64,000 nucleotides of DNA. Origin: Flammeovirgaceae bacterium UBA2338. GTDB taxonomy: Bacteria > Bacteroidota > Bacteroidia > Cytophagales > Cyclobacteriaceae. Below, one piece after another: positions 25,265 through 34,171 of this stretch. A program made the translations under genes and the position numbers. The first letter of the stretch is position 1. Each line of letters opens with the position of its first letter. The notes under the pieces were generated by a model that searched no databases, was not told where the DNA came from, and was given only the letters and a program-made list of their open reading frames with translations. The stretch lies in contig DDUM01000001.1 of NCBI GenBank assembly GCA_002344795.1, positions 61,282 to 125,281 of the forward strand, written 5' to 3'.

Positions 25265-27625
25265 TTATTTCAAAACAACAGTCGTTATTCCATCTCCACC
25301 TCTTTCAATATGCTCATGACCAAAGCTCACTACATTTTTGTTCAGCTTTAGCCTATCCCTGACAACCCCTCGTAAAACACCCTCTCCCTTTCCATGCAAA
25401 ATTCGTAGTCCACCATGCCCAAGCAGCACAGCATCATCCAGGAATTGATCTAATACCGGAATGATTTCCTCTACCCGCATCCCTCGCACATCCAATGTGC
25501 TGTTAAAATTGGTTTGCTTTGCCAAAAGGTCAACTCCAAAGGAACGTCTTGACTTAATTGCCTTATTTTCTCTGGCACTACTTTTAACAAGTTTCTCCAC
25601 TTTAATGGAAGAGCGCATATCTCCAAACTCTACAACTGCTGACTTGCCCTTTAGTGAAACCACCTGCCCGATAACGTCCTGCCCCACCATTCTTACATAA
25701 TCCCCTTCTTCTATCTTTTCATTAGCAGAAGTGACCATACGGTCTGCACTTGGTCTTACATTTTCCTTTAACCCTTCCAGGCTTTGCCTTACTCTTCTCG
25801 TTTCCTTTTTCTCGGCCCTGTTTTCTTTGATATGCCGGATGGTTTTTTCTATCTCTCTATTGGTCTGCTGGATAAGTTGGGCTGCTTCCTCCTTTGCCCT
25901 ATTGATAATTTCTTTCTTTCTGCTTTCCAACTCCTCATTTAATTGATTGTATTTATCGAGCAGCTCTTTGTATTTAATTTCTTTGTCCTTTACGTCACGT
26001 TCCCTTTTGATCAATTCCTGCTTTTCATCACTCACTTTTTTCATCAGCGTTTCCAGCCCCGTAAGGTCCTTTCCTATGATGTCTTCTGCCTCTTTAATAA
26101 TACGCCCCAACCCGGTTTTGCGAGCAATCTCCAGCGCAAAGGAACTCCCAGGTTTTCCTATCTCCAAAATAAAACGAGGTTCAAGGTTTTTGCTATCAAA
26201 CTGCATGGCTGCATTCCTTATTCCCTCATTATGATCAGCGTATAATTTCAAATTATAATAATGGGTAGTAGCCACTCCCCATACTCCCTTCTCTACCAGG
26301 TTTTTTAAAATGGCCTCTGCAATACCTCCACCAAAGTTAGGATCTGTGCCTGCGCCCAATTCATCCATCAACACCAGCGTGTTTTCATTTGCCCGGTCAA
26401 CAAAGTGACGCATATTCCGGAGATGAGAACTATAGGTACTTAGGTCATTCTCTATAGATTGCTGGTCTCCGATATCAAGAAAAATATGGTGAAAGATGCC
26501 GACCTCCGATTTTGCATCCAGGGGTACAAGCAACCCACATTGAGCCATGTATTGCAGCAATCCCACGGTTTTAAGACAAACAGACTTACCTCCAGCATTA
26601 GGCCCTGAGACTAACAAAAACCGATTATCTTCTTTAAGATCGATAGTGAGCGGCACTACCGGGCTTTTCCCTTTATGACTCAAGAAAAGTAGTGGATGAC
26701 GCGCATTGATCCAATTCAGTTTTGGCTTATCCATCAACTGGGGTATGTCCCCTTCAATGTCCATTGCAAAACGAATCTTGGCTTGTATAAAATCCAATTT
26801 GCCAAGGAAGCTAAAACCTAATTGAATGGCTGGCAAGTGATCACGAAGCAATGATGTAAGCCTGCGCAAAATCTTTACGGACTCCCTTCTCTCTTCCAGT
26901 TCCAGGTTCCTGATCTCGTTATTGGCTTCTATTACTTCTGTTGGCTCCATGTAAACTGTCTGTCCTGTAGCAGACTCGTCCATGATCACACCTCTTATTT
27001 TTCTCTTGTATTCTGACAACACAGGAATGACCACCCGCCCATCCCTGATCACCGGTGAGCTCCCTTCAGGTACCATTCCATTAGTGACAGCCTCACGAAA
27101 CATTTGATCCACAAGTCTGCGCGCCCGGCCAGACTCATCCTTTAATTTTTTGCGTATGCGATTCAAGTCGGGGCTGGCATTGTCCTTTAGTTTGCCCATG
27201 TCGTCAATGCTGGCATTGATCGACTCTTTAATGGTACCCGGCAAATCCACTGGTAAAGACAGCTGATACAGATTAGGGTATGTCTCTTGTTCTTTCTTCA
27301 AGAAACTCACACAACCTTCAATCACCTGAATAGATAGTGCTATCTCTCGCAATGACTCTGCCTCTATAAAACTATCTTCTATCGCAATTACAGGATAGAA
27401 TACTGAAGGATCATAGTATTGCGAAAGCGGAAATGGAATTGCCCTTTCTTTTATACTTTTGAATTCACTCCCCTGGTTGAGGAGTTCCTTAACCACATTG
27501 TATTCGGTACGAAATCTTATTTTGTCCACCTCGTTGCGACCAAGCGCACTTATACAATAATCGCTTAACCGCTGGCGGATTTGGTCAAATCCAAGTTTAG
27601 TTTCAAAATCGGAGGGGTAAACCAT
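25265..27625 (-). CDS. mutS2: Endonuclease MutS2
   Basis: A 786-residue MutS-family protein without the mismatch-recognition domain. The ATPase has Walker A GPNAGGKS (residues 341-348), then LMDELGAGTDPNFGGGIAEA and the TTHYYNLK switch. A long charged coiled coil covers ~510-630. The C-terminal Smr nuclease domain has LDVRGMRVEEI and the HGKGEGVLRG motif. MutS2 acts on branched DNA or, in some species, on collided ribosomes. The start is an ATG at 27625 and lies 15 bases after the stop of the upstream DUF4296 gene, so the two may share a transcript. Confidence 0.93.
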   Translation of the reverse strand: MVYPSDFETKLGFDQIRQRLSDYCISALGRNEVDKIRFRTEYNVVKELLNQGSEFKSIKERAIPFPLSQYYDPSVFYPVIAIEDSFIEAESLREIALSIQVIEGCVSFLKKEQETYPNLYQLSLPVDLPGTIKESINASIDDMGKLKDNASPDLNRIRKKLKDESGRARRLVDQMFREAVTNGMVPEGSSPVIRDGRVVIPVLSEYKRKIRGVIMDESATGQTVYMEPTEVIEANNEIRNLELEERRESVKILRRLTSLLRDHLPAIQLGFSFLGKLDFIQAKIRFAMDIEGDIPQLMDKPKLNWINARHPLLFLSHKGKSPVVPLTIDLKEDNRFLLVSGPNAGGKSVCLKTVGLLQYMAQCGLLVPLDAKSEVGIFHHIFLDIGDQQSIENDLSTYSSHLRNMRHFVDRANENTLVLMDELGAGTDPNFGGGIAEAILKNLVEKGVWGVATTHYYNLKLYADHNEGIRNAAMQFDSKNLEPRFILEIGKPGSSFALEIARKTGLGRIIKEAEDIIGKDLTGLETLMKKVSDEKQELIKRERDVKDKEIKYKELLDKYNQLNEELESRKKEIINRAKEEAAQLIQQTNREIEKTIRHIKENRAEKKETRRVRQSLEGLKENVRPSADRMVTSANEKIEEGDYVRMVGQDVIGQVVSLKGKSAVVEFGDMRSSIKVEKLVKSSARENKAIKSRRSFGVDLLAKQTNFNSTLDVRGMRVEEIIPVLDQFLDDAVLLGHGGLRILHGKGEGVLRGVVRDRLKLNKNVVSFGHEHIERGGDGITTVVLK

Positions 27626-27640
27626 AACCCAAATTATAAC

Positions 27641-27991
27641 TTAGGGTACATCACTGGCGCGCTGCTCTCTGAGATTTAGCGTATCGATAACGGCATCAAG
27701 AATTTTTTCCAACTCATCAGGGTGCTGAAGGTAATAGTTGTAGTTCTCGTTCAACGTTGAATCTGTAACACCCCTGGATGCTACAATTGATTCTTCATAC
27801 GGCAGGAAGAGCTTATTTGCTGAGTCTCTGCGAATTCCCGAAAGGGTAAGTTTTGCTTCTGATAAATACAACTCTACCATGAGGTTAACCATTTCCTCCT
27901 TACTCAAGAGGCCTGCCGGCTTTTGCTCCTGCTTACACTGCACCAGCGTAATGAGAACCCCAATTACCACATACTTCAACCTTCCCATCAT
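27641..27991 (-). CDS. DUF4296 family lipoprotein
   Basis: A small lipoprotein of about 117 residues with signal sequence MMGRLKYVVIGVLITLVQC; the cysteine is the predicted lipid site. LLSKEEMVNLMVELYLSEAK and YYLQHPDELEKILDAVIDTL fit the Bacteroidota DUF4296 family of unknown function. The reading frame stays open to 28054, but I chose the ATG at 27991. It starts the lipoprotein signal directly, and a TAAATTTG -7 box lies just upstream, inside the longer frame. It probably leads mutS2. Confidence 0.75.
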   Translation of the reverse strand: MMGRLKYVVIGVLITLVQCKQEQKPAGLLSKEEMVNLMVELYLSEAKLTLSGIRRDSANKLFLPYEESIVASRGVTDSTLNENYNYYLQHPDELEKILDAVIDTLNLREQRASDVP

Positions 27992-28009
27992 TCCTGTAAC
28001 ACCTTTTGT

Positions 28010-28017
28010 CAAATTTA
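28010..28017 (-). promoter_or_regulatory. Possible -7 box for the DUF4296-mutS2 transcript
   Basis: On the minus strand this reads TAAATTTG and ends 18 bases before the ATG at 27991. No TTG is seen at 19-21 bases upstream; a TTTTG lies farther away. Its position supports the shorter start of the DUF4296 gene. Confidence 0.4.
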
Positions 28018-28062
28018 CCGTTGTATACACTGAAAACGGCTCCAAAATACTCATATTTCAGC

Positions 28063-28070
28063 TATTTTTG
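28063..28070 (+). promoter_or_regulatory. Possible -7 box for the DUF58-BatA operon
   Basis: TATTTTTG fits TANNTTTG and ends 20 bases before the GTG start at 28091. The -33 region is not convincing. It is divergent from the box at 28010-28017. Confidence 0.4.
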
Positions 28071-28090
28071 AGCCAAAATATCGGAAGCTG

Positions 28091-28969
28091 GTGAAGGACT
28101 TAGTCAAAAAGCTGCGGAAATACGAGATTCAAATCAGGAAAGCTATCAATAGCCAGATGCAGGGCGACTTCCATTCCATCTTTAAGGGGTCGGGGCTGGA
28201 GTTTGATGATGTGCGTCCCTATCAATACGGGGATGATATCCGCACCATCGACTGGAATGTCTCTGCCAAGGGGCATGGCACCTTTGTCAAAACCTTTAAA
28301 GAAGAAAAAGAGCAGACCATTTTCTTTATAATGGATGTGAGTGCCTCTCAGGAAATAGGTACACCAGGCAAAACTAAATTTGATATTGGAAGAGAAATTT
28401 GTGGTGTGCTTGCCCTATCGGGAGTAAAGGAGTCCAGTCAGGTGGGCTTGATTTGTTATTCAGACCAACCAGAAAAGTTCATTCGTCCTAAAAAAGGAAT
28501 GAGTCAGGCTTATGAAATCATTTCCAATCTTGTTAGGCTAGTGCCTAAGTCTTCTAAGACTGACTTAAGTAAAGCTATCGCTTTTGCCCTCAACACAATA
28601 AAAAGGAGGAGTGTTATTATTATGATCTCAGATTTTATTGATGAATCGTTTTATCCTAATATGCGGGCGCTGGCCAAGAGGCATGACCTCGTACTAATTC
28701 AAATCAATGATAACAGGGAAACCAGTCTGCCAAAGTTGGGTATCATTCCTGTTCAGGACAAAGAAAGTAAAAAGACATTGTGGGTTAATTCTTCTTTTGG
28801 TGATTTCCGAAGTCGAATCTTCAATAATCACGTAAGTAGAAAAGAAGAGTTATCCACATTTAGCAAAAAACATCAGATCAATTTTTTAAGCGTCAACACG
28901 CAGGAGGATTTTGTGCCCAAGTTGTTGAAATTGTTTAAGGTGAGGAACAAAACGAAGAAAAGTGCTTGA
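28091..28969 (+). CDS. DUF58 domain protein (Bat operon type)
   Basis: A 292-residue soluble protein. Its DUF58 signature is GSGLEFDDVRPYQYGDDIRTIDWNV (split here only in spelling: GLEFDDVRPYQYGDD then IRTIDWNVSA). A von Willebrand A-like fold follows with MDVSASQEIG as the metal-site DxSxS motif. In other bacteria DUF58 proteins accompany a MoxR ATPase and BatA/BatB, forming a chaperone-like or stress-tolerance system. The GTG start at 28091 is used. The 3' end overlaps the next gene by eight bases. No moxR gene precedes it. Confidence 0.85.
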   Translation: MKDLVKKLRKYEIQIRKAINSQMQGDFHSIFKGSGLEFDDVRPYQYGDDIRTIDWNVSAKGHGTFVKTFKEEKEQTIFFIMDVSASQEIGTPGKTKFDIGREICGVLALSGVKESSQVGLICYSDQPEKFIRPKKGMSQAYEIISNLVRLVPKSSKTDLSKAIAFALNTIKRRSVIIMISDFIDESFYPNMRALAKRHDLVLIQINDNRETSLPKLGIIPVQDKESKKTLWVNSSFGDFRSRIFNNHVSRKEELSTFSKKHQINFLSVNTQEDFVPKLLKLFKVRNKTKKSA

Positions 28970-29867
28970 TCAGGTGAGACTTGTTTTTTTTGTATTGACT
29001 TTGGTTTCGTTTTGTGCACAAGCGCAAGAAGTTGAAGTGCGCGGACAATTCGGTACCGACAGCATAAAGATTGGTCAGCCATTTCCATATTCGCTATCTG
29101 CCACCTATCCAAAAAACATGACAGTAGTGTTTCCTGACTCTACTTTCTCTTTTGATCCTTTTGAAATTGATCACAAAAAATACTTTACAACCAAAACCAC
29201 AGGCAACACCAGTTACGACAGCGTTGTTTATTTCTTAACCTCTTTTGAAATAGATACGATTCAGCGGATCAGCCTGCCTGTGTTTGTGGTGAACAAGGCA
29301 GATTGCACAGTTGTGTTCGCTAAAACAGATTCTGTTTTTCTGCAACAGATGGTAAAGGAAGTACCAGATTCAGTGTCGGTAGAAGAATTGCCATTAAAAA
29401 TCAACACGGCCTATCAAACGGTAAGTTGGCTGCTGAATTACCCTTTACTTCTCATCATCGGTGGAGCGATTATTATTTTGGGTATTGTAATATGGATCGC
29501 CTTTGGCAAGCGCATCAAAAAATATTTTATATTAAAAAAGCTTAACAAGGGTTACCTCCAATTCAAACAGGATTTTGAAAATGCCATTCGGGAATTGGAA
29601 AAAGGTTATTCCACACAACAGGCAGAAACTACCCTGAGCATGTGGAAACGATACATGGAACAGCTATTGTCCAGACCCTATACAAAGTATACCACCAAAG
29701 AGATCTTTCTGATGGTGAAAAATGAAAAATTAGCAGGAGCATTGAAGCAAATTGATCGTACAATATACAGTGGAGCAAGAGAGCTTGAATCCACTCCTCT
29801 TTACGATTTAAAAGAATACACAGATCAAAAGTTTCATGACAAAGTGCAGGAGGTGAAAAATGGATAA
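28962..29867 (+). CDS. Bat-operon membrane protein of unknown function
   Basis: A 301-residue protein with an N-terminal signal (VRLVFFVLTLVSFCAQAQE), a periplasmic beta-rich region of about 150 residues and one transmembrane segment near residues 158-182 (YPLLLIIGGAIIILGIVIWIAF in part). A cytoplasmic helical tail ends the protein. The layout resembles BatD/DUF4381-like proteins that lie between DUF58 and BatA genes. It starts with GTG, overlaps DUF58 by eight bases and overlaps batA by eight bases, so translation of all three is probably coupled. Confidence 0.7.
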   Translation: MLDQVRLVFFVLTLVSFCAQAQEVEVRGQFGTDSIKIGQPFPYSLSATYPKNMTVVFPDSTFSFDPFEIDHKKYFTTKTTGNTSYDSVVYFLTSFEIDTIQRISLPVFVVNKADCTVVFAKTDSVFLQQMVKEVPDSVSVEELPLKINTAYQTVSWLLNYPLLLIIGGAIIILGIVIWIAFGKRIKKYFILKKLNKGYLQFKQDFENAIRELEKGYSTQQAETTLSMWKRYMEQLLSRPYTKYTTKEIFLMVKNEKLAGALKQIDRTIYSGARELESTPLYDLKEYTDQKFHDKVQEVKNG

Positions 29868-30903
29868 GTTATTAGAGGCCTGGTATTCATTATCGTGGTT
29901 TTCTCCCACTACGCTAAAAGGTTTTACCTGGGCCACACCCATGTACTTGTACCTTCTATTTCTGGTTCCGGTTCTCTTTATTCTTAGGTGGGTATTCAAA
30001 TATTATTTTAATCAAAAACTACCTGTAGCCCTTGTAAAAAGTGATCTCAGGACCACCCCTGCTACACTGATTAGACTATTTCCGGATATATTATTGATGT
30101 TCATTCTGTCTCTTATTTTTGTTGCACTGGCTAGGCCACAAAAAACCAATGAGAAGGTTGAGCAATGGACGGAGGGAATTGATATCATTCTTGCCATCGA
30201 CATCTCTCAATCGATGCAAATTGAAGACTTTACCCCCAATCGGCTTGAGGCAGCTAAAAATGTAGCTAGGGATTTTATCGATGGGCGAGTTCAGGATCGC
30301 ATCGGCATTGTAGTGTTTTCTGGAGATGCCTTTTCACTTGCTCCTCTTACTACTGATTATGATTTACTAAATGCCTATCTCGATGAAATCAGTTTTGATA
30401 TGATTGAAAATCGGGGAACAGCCATTGGTAGTGCAATGGCGGTAGTTACTAACCGTATGCGAGAGTCTGAATCGAAATCCAAGGTTTGTATTTTATTAAG
30501 TGATGGAGATAATACCGCAGGTAACATTGACCCTATAACCGCAGCGGAGCTCGCAGCAGCTTACGATATCAAAACTTATACGATCGTGGTGGGGAAAGAA
30601 GGTTTGGTACCCTTTGGTAAAGATTATTTTGGAAGACCGCATATGGTGGAAAATACGGTAGATGAAACCACCATGCGCAATATCGCAAAGATTAGCAACG
30701 GAGAGTTTTTTCGGGTTACCGACAATCAGGCACTTAAAAATGTTTTCGAAAAAATCGATCAATACGAAAAGGCTGAAATCAAGGAAACCCGTTTCAAAGA
30801 TACCGCTGACTTCTACTTTGTGTATTTAAGATGGGCGATGGTACTGATACTGATCTGGTTGCTACTGAAATCCAGCTTCCTCAGCAACGTGCTACAAGAC
30901 TAA
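29860..30903 (+). CDS. batA: VWA-domain membrane protein BatA
   Basis: A 347-residue membrane protein. Two transmembrane segments near the N-terminus (residues ~25-45 and ~70-90) are followed by a von Willebrand factor A domain. Its MIDAS motif is DISQS (residues 114-118), with a threonine in APLTTDYD and a later DGDN. A last transmembrane helix is near residue 325. This is the BatA layout known from the Bacteroides aerotolerance operon. It ends a three-gene unit with no batB, batC or batE after it; instead it runs 12 bases into the convergent LysE gene. Confidence 0.85.
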   Translation: MDKLLEAWYSLSWFSPTTLKGFTWATPMYLYLLFLVPVLFILRWVFKYYFNQKLPVALVKSDLRTTPATLIRLFPDILLMFILSLIFVALARPQKTNEKVEQWTEGIDIILAIDISQSMQIEDFTPNRLEAAKNVARDFIDGRVQDRIGIVVFSGDAFSLAPLTTDYDLLNAYLDEISFDMIENRGTAIGSAMAVVTNRMRESESKSKVCILLSDGDNTAGNIDPITAAELAAAYDIKTYTIVVGKEGLVPFGKDYFGRPHMVENTVDETTMRNIAKISNGEFFRVTDNQALKNVFEKIDQYEKAEIKETRFKDTADFYFVYLRWAMVLILIWLLLKSSFLSNVLQD

Positions 30904-31530
30904 CTCTCCAGTAAAAGTTTGGGCAATCATCACCAACCTGCCACCAAATACGATAAGCAAAATGCCCAAAGTTACATTCATGATAGTCATGAACCTGGGT
31001 GTTACCATGCTTCTGAGTTTATCAGCCAAATAAGCTTTTGCAACATCTGTAACAAGTACAGTGATTAGTAAAGAGGCAAGGAAAACAATAAGTGTGCCCG
31101 CCCCCGAGTAACCAAAGTCCAGTGAGGCAATACTAATAGCGCCTATCCAAAAAATTGGAACCATCGGGCTAAGTCCATTGATTACAAACCCTTTAAAAAT
31201 ATATCGAAAAACACCCTTTTCATTGGCTGCTTCAATTTGCCTTCGAATCCCTCTTCTGCTTTTCACAAGGAGATGGTATAGCCCCAATAAAATCAAGATC
31301 GTTCCCCCTGTATACGCCAAATACATTCTAAACTGACCATCTTCCAATACTTGCGCCATTCCCAAATAACAAATGGCAACATAAAAAATATCACTTAATG
31401 AAACGCCAACGGCTACCAATGCTCCGTTCCAAAAACCTCTCTCTATGCTGGTCTGAATTATTGTAAAAAAAACAGGCCCAATAAGTAGCGCCAGTATCAA
31501 ACCAAATTTTATTCCATTGAGTACAATCAT
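30892..31530 (-). CDS. LysE/RhtB family amino-acid exporter
   Basis: About 212 residues with six hydrophobic segments. The N-terminus MIVLNGIKFGLILALLIGPVFF contains the GP motif of the LysE superfamily, which exports amino acids or related molecules. The frame is open to 31563, but the ATG at 31530 is the better start because it overlaps the stop of the upstream GH3 gene as ATGA, a standard translational coupling. The GH3 partner suggests that its cargo may be an amino acid or amino-acid conjugate. The 3' end overlaps batA by 12 bases. Confidence 0.8.
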   Translation of the reverse strand: MIVLNGIKFGLILALLIGPVFFTIIQTSIERGFWNGALVAVGVSLSDIFYVAICYLGMAQVLEDGQFRMYLAYTGGTILILLGLYHLLVKSRRGIRRQIEAANEKGVFRYIFKGFVINGLSPMVPIFWIGAISIASLDFGYSGAGTLIVFLASLLITVLVTDVAKAYLADKLRSMVTPRFMTIMNVTLGILLIVFGGRLVMIAQTFTGELVL

Positions 31531-33074
31531 GAGGTTTTGTTTGCCTCCAAAAAATCCATCCATTCATCCAACTGTGCCTTTTTAAGCACCCTTGGAAACT
31601 TATTTTGACCGCCCGCTTTTCCCTTTGACTCCATCCACTCGTAGAATATTTTCACAGGAAATACATCCACCTTTACCTCTTTAAGGGCCGCACTACGTTC
31701 AACGGCATAATCGTCATTGAGTTCCTTTAGCCGTTGATCAAGCATATCTCTCAATGCTTTTGCATCCACTTCATCATTGGTGCCAATGAACCAATGATGC
31801 GCAAAAAGACTACCATGCGGAACACCCGCTACCGTAAATTCTTTGACGTCAATATTCATTTCATCGGAAACCAATTCGATGGCTTTATTCATATTGTCTA
31901 CAGAAAGATGCTCTCCACATAAACTCAGAAAATGCTTGGTTCTTCCCGTGATGATAATCTCAGATTCCTCTACAGAAACGAATTTGATTACATCGCCAAT
32001 TAAATACCGCCAGGCACCCGAACAGGTTGATAACAATAGCGCGTACTCTTTGCCTGCTTCTACCTGGTCAATATAAATCGACTTGGCATCAGGTTTTAGT
32101 TCACCGAATGAATCAAAGTTTTTATCATCAAATGGAATGAACTCATAAAAGATACCATTGTTCAGCACGAGCCTCATTGATTTTTTTTCAGGAAAAGCCT
32201 GATAGGCAATGAATCCCTCAGAAGCGAGATAAGTTTCGATATAGTGGATTGGCCTTCCCAATAATTTAGCAAATCCTTTTTTATAGGGGTCAAACGAAAC
32301 CCCACCATGCACATAAACACTCAGGTTAGGCCATATCTCATGAATATGTTTAACCTTATAATGTTCAATTATTTTTTCCAATAAAATTTGAATCCAGGCG
32401 GGTACGCCTACGATTATTCCTATATCCCATTTGTAGGCAGTTTTTACAATATCATCCAGCTTGGCATCCCAACTTCTTGTCTTGGCTATCTTTTTTCCCG
32501 GCTTATAAAAATGCTGAAACCAAAATGGAAGCCTGGCTGCCTGAATTCCACTCAAATCACCCTCAAAATAACTACCCTTATGACTGAGGTGGGTACTTCC
32601 ACCTAGCATCAATATTCCAGCTCCAAAAAATTCATTGGGTAAATCGTACTTTGATAAAGTCAGTATCTGGCGAATGCTCGTCTTTTGTATCGCCTTGGTC
32701 ATCTCCTTGGTCACAGGAATATGTTTTGAAGATGATTCGGAAGTGCCGGAGCTTAGGGCAAAATAATTTATTCGGCCAGGCCAGCATATATTCTTGGCTC
32801 CTTTAAGCGAAAGATGCCACCAGTTTTGATGGATTTTGTTGTAGTCATGGATGGGGACTACTGAGCTAAATGAGTCATAAAACTCCCTATCCGCCTTCCT
32901 GAACCCCTTCAGAATGTTTTGAAACTCATAGTACTTCCCAAATTCAGTTTGTCTGGCTGTTATCAGAAGATGCTTCAATTCCTGCTTTTGCAGTTCTGCC
33001 GGAGACGAGTATTCCTGCTCTAAATTTTCACGAAGTTTTATGCCTTTTTTTAGTAACGTGCCTAATATCGCCAT
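31527..33074 (-). CDS. GH3 family acyl-adenylate-forming protein
   Basis: A 515-residue protein of the GH3 (auxin-responsive promoter) family, which in plants joins acyl acids such as auxin or jasmonate to amino acids using ATP. Visible family blocks are YFALSSGTSESSSKHIPVT (the ATP/phosphate motif, near residue 105), a middle YLASEGFIAYQAF and YRYLIGDVIKF-type motif (here WRYLIGDVIKFV), and the C-terminal KFPRVLKK. Bacterial members are largely uncharacterised. It is translationally coupled to a LysE-type exporter, which hints at synthesis and export of a conjugate; this is inference. Confidence 0.85.
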   Translation of the reverse strand: MAILGTLLKKGIKLRENLEQEYSSPAELQKQELKHLLITARQTEFGKYYEFQNILKGFRKADREFYDSFSSVVPIHDYNKIHQNWWHLSLKGAKNICWPGRINYFALSSGTSESSSKHIPVTKEMTKAIQKTSIRQILTLSKYDLPNEFFGAGILMLGGSTHLSHKGSYFEGDLSGIQAARLPFWFQHFYKPGKKIAKTRSWDAKLDDIVKTAYKWDIGIIVGVPAWIQILLEKIIEHYKVKHIHEIWPNLSVYVHGGVSFDPYKKGFAKLLGRPIHYIETYLASEGFIAYQAFPEKKSMRLVLNNGIFYEFIPFDDKNFDSFGELKPDAKSIYIDQVEAGKEYALLLSTCSGAWRYLIGDVIKFVSVEESEIIITGRTKHFLSLCGEHLSVDNMNKAIELVSDEMNIDVKEFTVAGVPHGSLFAHHWFIGTNDEVDAKALRDMLDQRLKELNDDYAVERSAALKEVKVDVFPVKIFYEWMESKGKAGGQNKFPRVLKKAQLDEWMDFLEANKTS

Positions 33075-33127
33075 ATTATTGCATTCGGGTTCGTTTAGTC
33101 CTCTTGGGGTGCGGGCAAAGTTATAAA

Positions 33128-33796
33128 ATGAGCATTAAAAACAACATAAACTTATTGCAGCGGGAGCTCAGTGAGAAGAAGTGTAAGCTGATCGCGGTGA
33201 GCAAAACACAGCCCACAGAAAAGATCATGGAGGCTTATACTGCAGGCCAGCGCATATTCGGTGAGAATAAGGCAAAGGAACTAGAGCGTAAGTGGAACGA
33301 ACTACCCAAGGATATTGAGTGGCATATGGTTGGTCACTTGCAAACTAATAAGGTAAAATACATAGCTTCATTTGTATCATTAATTCACTCCGTTGATAGC
33401 CAGAAATTACTTGAGGAAATTAATAAACAAGGCAACAAAGCCAACCGCGTAATTCCATGCCTGCTTCAGGTGCGTATTGCCAGTGAAGACAGTAAGTACG
33501 GATTGAAGTATGAAGAATTACTGACCTTACTGGAGACAGTGAACGATTATCCTTTTGTAAAAGTAACGGGCCTCATGGGAATGGCTACACTCACTGAAGA
33601 TGAATCCATCATCAGAGAAGAGTTTACCCAGCTCAAGCAATATTTCGATGATTTAAAAAGCAAAAAATTCAGCAAGAACATTGAGATGAAGGAGCTTTCC
33701 ATGGGTATGAGTGCTGATTATACTATTGCCGTAGAACTCGGAAGTACTATGGTACGGGTTGGTACCGCCATTTTTGGTGACCGTATAAAAAAATGA
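33128..33796 (+). CDS. YggS family pyridoxal phosphate-binding protein
   Basis: A 222-residue PLP-binding protein of the PLPBP/YggS family, which keeps vitamin B6 and amino-acid pools in balance. The PLP lysine is in LIAVSKTQP (Lys26 from this start), with FGENKAKELERKWNELP, WHMVGHLQTNK and the C-terminal LSMGMSADYTIAVELGSTMVRVGTAIFG phosphate-binding region (shown in parts: LSMGMSADY, GSTMVRVGTAIFG). I use the ATG at 33128 instead of the TTG at 33104, because family members begin close to this methionine. The stop overlaps the next gene as ATGA. Confidence 0.9.
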   Translation: MSIKNNINLLQRELSEKKCKLIAVSKTQPTEKIMEAYTAGQRIFGENKAKELERKWNELPKDIEWHMVGHLQTNKVKYIASFVSLIHSVDSQKLLEEINKQGNKANRVIPCLLQVRIASEDSKYGLKYEELLTLLETVNDYPFVKVTGLMGMATLTEDESIIREEFTQLKQYFDDLKSKKFSKNIEMKELSMGMSADYTIAVELGSTMVRVGTAIFGDRIKK

Positions 33797-34170
33797 CACT
33801 TCAAAAAAAACTAATTATTCTGGGCTCATTACTAGGTGGGCTTTCAGTAGCCTTTGGTGCCTTTGGTGCCCACGCACTCAAACAGATACTTACAGAACAC
33901 GGTAGGGCAGATACCTTTGAATTGGCTGTGAAATATCAATTCTATCACACACTGGCTTTATTAGCAATGGCAGCCCTTGTCGATAAGTTAAATGAAAGCA
34001 AGGCATCGTGGTCTGCTCTGCTGATGACCTCCGGAATAATAGTCTTTAGTGGCAGCCTTTACATCCTGTCACTCAGTGGAAAGACCATTTGGGGAGCAGT
34101 CACCCCCATTGGAGGCGTACTACTCATTGCCGGATGGTTATTGTTTCTGCTGAGTACAAAAAACAAATAA
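33793..34170 (+). CDS. DUF423 membrane protein
   Basis: A 125-residue membrane protein with four hydrophobic segments. The motif SVAFGAFGAHALKQIL and the KYQFYHTLALLAMAAL helix are characteristic of DUF423 (YgdD-like). The function is unknown. It is coupled to the YggS gene by a 4-base overlap. Its stop is one base from the convergent DUF1573 gene. Confidence 0.85.
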   Translation: MTLQKKLIILGSLLGGLSVAFGAFGAHALKQILTEHGRADTFELAVKYQFYHTLALLAMAALVDKLNESKASWSALLMTSGIIVFSGSLYILSLSGKTIWGAVTPIGGVLLIAGWLLFLLSTKNK

Positions 34171-34171
34171 G

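Noticed and set aside
32388..33104. Longer YggS start at TTG 33104
   Set aside because: The extra eight residues do not fit the family and ATG 33128 is a better start.
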